Below are positions 5,725 to 10,640 of a DNA stretch of 10,640 bases, in pieces. The translations under genes were made by a program, and so were the position numbers. This stretch comes from Longimicrobiales bacterium (GTDB taxonomy: Bacteria > Gemmatimonadota > Gemmatimonadetes > Longimicrobiales > Gaopeijiaceae). The notes under the pieces are model-generated. The model worked only from the letters and a program-made list of their open reading frames with translations, ran no database searches and had not been told where the DNA came from. How positions within the stretch are numbered: position 1 is the stretch's first letter; the number at the start of each line of letters is the position of its first letter. Location: positions 1 through 10,640 of the forward strand of contig JANQME010000426.1 in the NCBI GenBank assembly GCA_028280205.1, written 5' to 3'.

Positions 5725-8720
5725 TGCGCCTCTCCGTGCCGGGAATCGCCGTCCGACGCGTCTTCTTCTTCGGGCTCGTCGGGGGCACGACCGCGATCGG
5801 CGCGACGATGATGACGGGTCTGATGGCGACGGGAGGGATCGGCGCGCTCGAGATCGTGATCCTGACCCTCTTCGTACCGTCCTTCGCGTGGATCACGCTC
5901 TCGTTCTGGAACGCCTCGATCGGCTTCGCGCTCGGGATGATCGGACGGGACCCGCTCACGCTCCGCAAGCTGTCCGGAGCGCAACCGGACGGGGCCGAGG
6001 CGCCACTCGCGTCCCGCACCGCGGTCGTCATGCCCGTGCACAACGAGGATCCCGGGCTCATCGTCCGCGGCCTGGGGGCCGTCGTGAACTCGCTGGAGAC
6101 CACCGGGCTCGCCGCGCACTTCGACGTCCACCTCCTCTCGGACACGACCGACCCCGCTCGGGCGAGGGAAGAGGAGCGGGCGTGGCGCCGCATGCGCAAC
6201 GGCGCACCCCACCCCCACCGCCTCCACTATCGGCGCAGACCGGCCAACTCCGGGCGGAAGGCCGGCAACCTGGCCGAGTTCTGCCGTCGCTGCCGGGACG
6301 CGTACGACCTCGTCGTGGTCCTGGACGCGGACAGTGTGATGTCCGGCTCCACGCTCGTCGAGCTGGTCCGGCTCATGCAAGCGAATCCCGACGCCGGCCT
6401 GATCCAGACCGTACCGATCCCCGCGCGACAGGACACACGCTTCGGGCGCTTCGTACAGCTCGCCTCCACGCTCTACGCACCGATGCTCGCCGCCGGGCAG
6501 AGCTTCTGGCAGGGTGACGCCTCCAACTACTGGGGTCACAACGCGATCCTCCGGCTGCGTCCCTTCGAGGAGCACGCCCGCCTCCCCGTCCTCCCCGGCT
6601 CGCCCCCGCTCGGGGGCCCGGTGCTCAGCCACGACTTCGTCGAGGCCGCGCTCCTGCGGAGCGCCGGATGGGGCGTCTACCTCGTGCCGTGGATCGGGGG
6701 GAGTTGGGAGGGCGTCCCCGGCAACGTCGTGGACTTCGCCCGTCGGGACCGACGCTGGGCCCAAGGCAGCCTTCAGCATCTGCGTCTGATCGGGCTTCCG
6801 GGGCTCCACCCGCTGAGCCGCCTGCACTTCCTCCTCGGGGCGACGGGGTATCTGGCGTCCGTGCTCTGGCTCCTGACCCTGATCGCGGGAACCGTCTACG
6901 TGCTCGGCCCCGGGCTCGGCACGCTGCCGATCCCCGGCGGGATCGGAGCCGGCTTCCCGGTTCCACCCTCGCTCGTCGACGCTGCCTCGCGGCTGCGGTC
7001 GCTCCTGCCGCTCCTCGCCGGGACCGCCCTCGTCCTCTTCGGACCCAAGGCGATGGGGCTCCTGCTCGCTCTCCGGCACCGGCGAGCGGAGTTCGGAGGC
7101 GCACTCCGACTCACGGCGGGGGCGTTCACGGAGGCCGCCTTCTCGGTGGTCGTCGCGCCGGTCATGATGCTCCACCACGCCCGCTTCGTCACCGGGATTC
7201 TGGCCGGACGTGCGGTGGCGTGGGAGACCCAGCCGCGCGAAGGCCGCCACGTCGGGTGGTCGGAGGCGGTCCGCACGACCGGCTGGATGACGGCGACCGT
7301 GGCCGTTTGGGCTATGGCCATCCTCCTCCTCTCGCCGCCCTTCCTCCCCTGGATGGCGCCCATCTTCCTCGGTCCGTTGTTCGCGGCCGCGATCGTGCGC
7401 GGAACCAGCACGCGCGTCGACGTCTCCGGCGGCCCGCGGCTCCTGGCGACGCCTTCGGAGGTATGTATACCCCCTGAGCTGGGTCCTCCCGACGCCCGGA
7501 TCTCCGTCGGGCGCGCCACTCCGGCGCGTCCTATGTTCCTCACCCAGCCGGATCCCGAAGCGTTAGCACCGATCGGCAGCATGTACGAAGCAGAACGAGC
7601 TCTCTTCGATCTCCAGCGGGGGCGAGCGGTCCTGGTGACCCCGTCCGATGTCGACCGCGGCGTGCGTCCCGTCCTCGTCGCAGCCGTCGAGGGGCTCACG
7701 GAAGGGACGCTGAAGCGCCTGCACGACTTGGGGTGCGGTCCCCTTCGCCTCCTGGTTACCGGACATCGCGTGGCCGCCATGGGGTGGGCCGGGAACGGTC
7801 ACCCGGCAATCGGCGCGGTCTGGTCCATCGGCCTCGACCGGGCCGGCTCCGACGAGATCCTGCGAATCGCGAGCAGCCACTCCGCACCCCACGTGGAGCG
7901 CTCCCGGCTTCGGCCGGGTCGGGCCGGAGAGCGTGCCGGACTCCGACTCCTCCGCCTGGGTCGGATGCTTCCGGCCGCCGTGGCGGTGGAGACCGACATC
8001 GCCAGCGCGCCGGAGCTCGCGACCCTGGTGGGCGACGGAGCCATCCTGACGGTGACTGCCGAGCAGATCACCGACCTCGCAGGACGGGGAGACCAGCGGG
8101 TCGAGGTGACGTACGTGAGCGACGCGCCTGTGCCCATCGAGGAGGCGGAGAACGTCCGCTTCATGCTCTTCCGCGAGGCGAACGCGCTCACCGAGCACGT
8201 CGCCATCCTCATCGGCGAGCGCTCCACATGGCCGGAGCCCGTTCCGGTGCGCCTGCACTCCGCCTGCCTTACCGGCGACCTCTTCGGCAGCCTGCGCTGC
8301 GACTGCGGCGAGCAGCTCCGACGGAGCCTGCGTTTATTCTGCGACTCGGGCGGCGGCGTCCTCCTCTATCTGGAGCAGGAGGGCCGGGGGATCGGCCTCG
8401 GCAACAAGCTCCGCGCGTACTCGCTCCAGCAGGAGGGGCTCGACACCGTCGACGCCGACTGCGTGCTCGGCTTCGGCGCGGACGAACGGAGCTACGACGC
8501 CGCGGTCGGCATCCTGCGCCACCTCGGCGTCGAGCAGGTCCGGCTGCTCACGAACAACCCGGAGAAGCTGCGCGCCCTCGAGGACGGCGGCATCCGCGTC
8601 GTGGACCGCACCCCGTTGCACGGGACGCTCAACCGCCACAACCTCCCGTACGTGCGAGCCAAGGTGCAGCGCGCCGGGCACTGGCTGGGCGATATGCTCC
8701 ACGGCGGCACCGGCGACTGA
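5724..8720 (+). CDS. opgH: OpgH glucosyltransferase continuous in frame with GTP cyclohydrolase II (OpgH-RibA)
   Basis: This is a single frame of 998 residues. Residues 1 to about 590 form OpgH/MdoH, the inner-membrane family-2 glucosyltransferase that polymerises UDP-glucose and exports the OPG backbone. Two N-terminal TM segments lie within 14-75. The catalytic domain has MPVHNED (103-109), LDADS (200-204), LSHDF (301-305, Asp304) and RDRRW (341-345), equivalent to the DxD, general-base and QxxRW motifs. About four C-terminal TM segments follow to about residue 568. The tail TPSEVCIPPEL (576-586) resembles the usual cytosolic OpgH tail. It lacks the long N-terminal region of E. coli MdoH. 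After a ~34-residue linker, residues 620-998 are a full RibA module. No stop separates the parts, and neither internal ATG (7533, 7581) has a ribosome site, which favours one polypeptide. The topology allows it, since the OpgH tail faces the cytosol. The alternative is two genes that lost a stop. TGATG links it to opgG. Confidence 0.85.
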   Translation: MRLSVPGIAVRRVFFFGLVGGTTAIGATMMTGLMATGGIGALEIVILTLFVPSFAWITLSFWNASIGFALGMIGRDPLTLRKLSGAQPDGAEAPLASRTAVVMPVHNEDPGLIVRGLGAVVNSLETTGLAAHFDVHLLSDTTDPARAREEERAWRRMRNGAPHPHRLHYRRRPANSGRKAGNLAEFCRRCRDAYDLVVVLDADSVMSGSTLVELVRLMQANPDAGLIQTVPIPARQDTRFGRFVQLASTLYAPMLAAGQSFWQGDASNYWGHNAILRLRPFEEHARLPVLPGSPPLGGPVLSHDFVEAALLRSAGWGVYLVPWIGGSWEGVPGNVVDFARRDRRWAQGSLQHLRLIGLPGLHPLSRLHFLLGATGYLASVLWLLTLIAGTVYVLGPGLGTLPIPGGIGAGFPVPPSLVDAASRLRSLLPLLAGTALVLFGPKAMGLLLALRHRRAEFGGALRLTAGAFTEAAFSVVVAPVMMLHHARFVTGILAGRAVAWETQPREGRHVGWSEAVRTTGWMTATVAVWAMAILLLSPPFLPWMAPIFLGPLFAAAIVRGTSTRVDVSGGPRLLATPSEVCIPPELGPPDARISVGRATPARPMFLTQPDPEALAPIGSMYEAERALFDLQRGRAVLVTPSDVDRGVRPVLVAAVEGLTEGTLKRLHDLGCGPLRLLVTGHRVAAMGWAGNGHPAIGAVWSIGLDRAGSDEILRIASSHSAPHVERSRLRPGRAGERAGLRLLRLGRMLPAAVAVETDIASAPELATLVGDGAILTVTAEQITDLAGRGDQRVEVTYVSDAPVPIEEAENVRFMLFREANALTEHVAILIGERSTWPEPVPVRLHSACLTGDLFGSLRCDCGEQLRRSLRLFCDSGGGVLLYLEQEGRGIGLGNKLRAYSLQQEGLDTVDADCVLGFGADERSYDAAVGILRHLGVEQVRLLTNNPEKLRALEDGGIRVVDRTPLHGTLNRHNLPYVRAKVQRAGHWLGDMLHGGTGD
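7458..7580 (+). other. OpgH-RibA junction (linker, C5 run and out-of-frame stops)
   Basis: In frame this encodes residues 579-619 with no stop. Its codons GTA TGT ATA and, later, TTA are atypical for this window, and the composition dips locally (GTATGTATAC at 7461-7470). A run of five C (7470-7474) is followed at once by TGA (7475-7477) in the minus-one frame; the plus-one frame closes at TAG (7564-7566), just before the RibA ATG. TATACC at 7466-7471 is -10-like but has no convincing -35. It may be a true linker or a former intergenic region. Confidence 0.6.
7581..8720 (+). other. ribA: RibA module: GTP cyclohydrolase II with degenerate N-terminal domain (possible separate gene ribA)
   Basis: This part of the 998-residue frame would be a 379-residue protein if started at ATG 7581, or 395 from 7533. 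The catalytic half is canonical GTP cyclohydrolase II, which converts GTP to diaminopyrimidine, formate and pyrophosphate at the entry to riboflavin synthesis. Fusion numbering gives HSACLTGDLFGSLRCDCGEQL-region residues His845 with zinc ligands Cys848, Cys859 and Cys861; QEGRGIGL (885-892); RAYSLQ with Tyr899 (E. coli Tyr105); GADER with Asp920 and Arg922; and LTNNPEK. Nothing catalytic appears lost. The N-terminal ~190 residues (start about ERALFDLQRGRAVLV) lack the DDxxREnEgD-type motif of DHBP synthase. They resemble the decayed RibB-like domain seen in some alphaproteobacterial RibA proteins, so the 3,4-dihydroxy-2-butanone phosphate step must be encoded elsewhere. URC1-type uracil-catabolism homologues are an alternative relative. 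Confidence 0.9.
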
Positions 8721-8730
8721 CGCACCACCC

Positions 8731-9537
8731 GTGCGAGGTCTCCACCCGGCCGCGCTCGGCGCGATGCTGGCGACGATCGCCGCGACGTCAGCCGCCTGCT
8801 CTTCGGAGCTCGCCCCCGCGCCTCCGGCTCCGCCGACGCCGGCGGAGCGGCTCCTGGAGGCCTCCGAAGTGGGTGCGCTCGTCGACGCCCGGGCGAGCGC
8901 CTTCACGCGGCAGGTGGCGCTCATGACGCGCGAGATCACCGACGACGAGCTCGAACGGCTGGTGCCGGCGGTCCGGTCCGGCTTCGCCCCGGAGCTCCTG
9001 CGGCGGGATATCGCCGCCTTCCTGGAGCGCGAAGCCCCGCCCGGCCGGATCGACGAGGTGCTGAGCTGGCTCGAGGGCGGTGCGAGCGCGGAGGTGAGCA
9101 GAATCGTGGACGGATACGAGCCGGAGCTCTCGCTCGAGGAGTGGCTCGGCGAGTATACCACGACCCCTCCCTCCGAGGAGCGGGTCCGACGGGTCGCCCG
9201 CTGGTCCGACGCCCGTGGGACCGGCGACTTCTTCGTGCTGCTCGAGCAGGCTCTGGGGGAGGCCGCCTTCTCGGTGCGTAGGCAGCTCCGCCCGGAAGCA
9301 CCTCCCTTCCGACGGCTGGACGACGACGGGCTGTTCGAGCGGCTGGAAGCGAGCCGACGTGCGGCGATCCTCTCCACACTCCATGCGTCCGAAACGGTCC
9401 CGGACAGCATCCTGGACGGGTCGATCCGCGAGTACCGCAGCGAGTCCGGCCGCTGGTACGTCGAGACGTATCAGTTGGCCGTGGCCGAGGCGATGCGGGC
9501 CGCCGGCGCGCGCGTAGCGGATGCGCTGGCCGGCTGA
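8731..9537 (+). CDS. predicted lipoprotein of unknown function
   Basis: I do not recognise this 268-residue protein firmly. GTG at 8731 is chosen because it supplies a positive n-region (MRGLHP) before a hydrophobic stretch ending in SAAC (Cys23), a plausible though weak lipobox. The later ATG at 8764 would lose that charge. Neither start has a good ribosome site. A Pro/Ala-rich spacer (about 27-38) follows, then a mainly helical, charged domain rich in Glu, Arg and Ala. The part around residues 65-120 (ITDDELERLVPAVRSG, then FLEREAPPGRIDEVLSWLEGG) loosely resembles DUF2059-like helical proteins, too weakly for a call. There are no cysteines after the lipobox and no obvious catalytic motif. 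It starts 10 bases after the OpgH-RibA stop and overlaps the next gene by 17 bases, so it is co-transcribed. An envelope role is inferred only from the signal and neighbours. Confidence 0.72.
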   Translation: MRGLHPAALGAMLATIAATSAACSSELAPAPPAPPTPAERLLEASEVGALVDARASAFTRQVALMTREITDDELERLVPAVRSGFAPELLRRDIAAFLEREAPPGRIDEVLSWLEGGASAEVSRIVDGYEPELSLEEWLGEYTTTPPSEERVRRVARWSDARGTGDFFVLLEQALGEAAFSVRRQLRPEAPPFRRLDDDGLFERLEASRRAAILSTLHASETVPDSILDGSIREYRSESGRWYVETYQLAVAEAMRAAGARVADALAG

Positions 9538-10640
9538 CACGAGCCGGAGGGCGCTCGCGGTGCTGGCCGCAGCGGCCGGTGCGTGCAGTGCGCCCCCGGA
9601 GGAGCCTCGATCGGCCGCCGGGACGTTCCGGGCCGGCGAAGCCACCGTCTTCGTCGACGGAGCCTTCGACGAGTGGGCGGGCGTGGCGGCCCTGGTCGAG
9701 GACCCGGCCGAGGCGCCCACCGCGGCGGTCGACCTCGGCACCGTGCACGCGCTCGATGACCCCGGTTGGCTGTACCTGGCCTTCGAGGTGGGGCACGTGG
9801 TCAACGCCCAGTCGCTACCGGGCACGCTCGCTCTGCTCGTGGACGCGGACAACGACCCGACGTCCGGCGCCGACGTGGACGGCATGGAGGGCGTCGATCT
9901 CGTCCTGGAGCTGTCGCACCGGGACGAACCGGGCTCGGGAGCGCGAGGCCTCGGCTTCGCGCTCCGTCCCGTGGACGAGCAGGGTCCGCGCAGCCCGAGC
10001 GCCTCCGATCCGCTGGACGTCGTGGTCGCCCCCACCTGGTCGGCCGACCGCTTCGAGCTGCGCCTCGGGCGGGCGGGGTCGACGGAGTCGGCGCTGCCCG
10101 CACTCGGGGAGCGGGTGCGGTTGAAGCTGCTCTATCGGGAGGCGACCGATGTAGTCGACGAGGTCGCACCGGTGGAGTACGCCTTCTCGACGGAGCCGGC
10201 TCGGCCGGTCCGAGCGGCCATGCCCGCCGGGCGGCTCGCTCGCGAGGCCGGGACGCTGCGCGTGGCGCAGCTCAACGTGTCCAGCGGGTCGTTCGACCGC
10301 AGCCGAGGCGACTTCGCACGACTCCTGGCCGCGGTCGAGCCGGACGTGCTCCTCCTGGACGAGTTGCCGGGCGGGACCTCGCCGTCCGAGCTCGAGCGCT
10401 TCTTCGACGCGGCGCCGCTCCGGGCGCTCGGGAGCTGGCGCTTCGTGCTGGGCGAGTCCGGTGGCCGGCAGCACGCCGCGGTCGCGACGCGGGAAGAGCC
10501 GCTCCGTCCCGCACCGCACCTCCGGGACGTCCGCTATCCGGCGGGAAGCATCGAGTCCCTCACGGACTCCGTGCCCGCGGCGTTCCGACGCGCACTCCAG
10601 CAGGAAGCGCGGATCGGTGTGCCGGCGGCGGGCGCGTGGA
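9521..10640 (+). CDS. endonuclease/exonuclease/phosphatase-fold lipoprotein with N-terminal beta-sandwich-like domain, 3' end cut
   Basis: I read this frame by hand: it is open for 373 codons from ATG 9521 to the window edge. The N-terminus (MRWPADTSRR, then an Ala-rich hydrophobic run to Cys22) looks like a lipoprotein signal, with AGAC as a weak lipobox. Residues about 43-200 resemble secreted beta-sandwich (CBM9-like) domains: VFVDGAFDEW (43-52), LYLAFEVG, and an LLVDADNDPTSGADVDG segment like calcium- or sugar-binding surface modules. From about residue 245 an EEP (DNase I-like) domain begins: LRVAQLNVSSG (Asn252) and EPDVLLLDE (Glu281), the first two catalytic-type motifs. The later Asp and His motifs lie beyond the edge, so activity cannot be judged. 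EEP proteins cleave phosphodiesters in nucleic acids, lipids or phospho-sugars; this one would act outside the cytosol. It overlaps the preceding lipoprotein gene, implying coupled expression. Confidence 0.75.
   Translation, partial: MRWPADTSRRALAVLAAAAGACSAPPEEPRSAAGTFRAGEATVFVDGAFDEWAGVAALVEDPAEAPTAAVDLGTVHALDDPGWLYLAFEVGHVVNAQSLPGTLALLVDADNDPTSGADVDGMEGVDLVLELSHRDEPGSGARGLGFALRPVDEQGPRSPSASDPLDVVVAPTWSADRFELRLGRAGSTESALPALGERVRLKLLYREATDVVDEVAPVEYAFSTEPARPVRAAMPAGRLAREAGTLRVAQLNVSSGSFDRSRGDFARLLAAVEPDVLLLDELPGGTSPSELERFFDAAPLRALGSWRFVLGESGGRQHAAVATREEPLRPAPHLRDVRYPAGSIESLTDSVPAAFRRALQQEARIGVPAAGAW

Noticed and set aside
5694..7250. A 518-codon reverse-strand open frame opposite opgH
   Set aside because: It has no recognisable domain, while the opposite strand carries complete OpgH motifs.
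7464..7477. Mini-frame ATG TAT ACC CCC TGA after GGAGG as a leader peptide
   Set aside because: The ribosome-site spacing is too short and it lies inside the OpgH-RibA frame. It is better explained as junction sequence.
8690..8760. A terminator between the OpgH-RibA frame and the next gene
   Set aside because: The gap is 10 bases with no hairpin followed by a T-run. The genes look co-transcribed.
8334..10035. Long reverse-strand open frames opposite ribA and the lipoprotein genes
   Set aside because: They are Ser/Arg/Pro-rich shadow frames that contradict the conserved RibA motifs and signal peptides on the + strand.

Overview
This is a compact, GC-rich (about 70% by eye) stretch of a bacterial chromosome. 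The organism is probably Gram-negative: the window carries the OpgG/OpgH pair that makes osmoregulated periplasmic glucans (OPGs) and several predicted lipoproteins. I cannot place the phylum from sequence alone. No rRNA, tRNA, transposase, CRISPR array or phage gene is visible, and no gene-free stretch exceeds about 30 bases.

Two divergent gene strings start only 27 bases apart, at 4020 (leftward) and 4048 (rightward). Leftward: a five- or six-TM membrane enzyme of the sulfatase/alkaline-phosphatase fold, related in layout to lipoteichoic-acid synthase and phosphoglycerol transferases (2353-4020); an FkbM-type SAM methyltransferase (1564-2340); a creatininase-family amidohydrolase (806-1582); and a RibD-type reductase cut by the window's left edge (1-809). 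The first pair has a 12-base gap and the later pairs overlap, so this looks like one operon.

Rightward: opgG as a predicted lipoprotein (4048-5724); a 998-residue open frame (5724-8720) that reads without a stop from a complete OpgH glucosyltransferase into a complete GTP cyclohydrolase II (RibA) module; an unrecognised lipoprotein (8731-9537); and an endonuclease/exonuclease/phosphatase-fold lipoprotein cut by the right edge (9521-10640).

Two themes are interleaved. The first is OPG synthesis and perhaps decoration: OpgH polymerises glucose across the inner membrane, OpgG processes the glucan in the periplasm, and the sulfatase-fold enzyme could add a phospho-substituent. The second is the entry to riboflavin or a related pyrimidine pathway: RibA, RibD reductase and a creatininase homologue, the family that includes the archaeal riboflavin deformylase ArfB. 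The most unusual feature is the in-frame OpgH-RibA junction, which joins the two themes in one polypeptide or is a boundary where a stop has been lost. A five-C run at the junction sits directly before an out-of-frame TGA, so a one-base length difference there would separate the genes.
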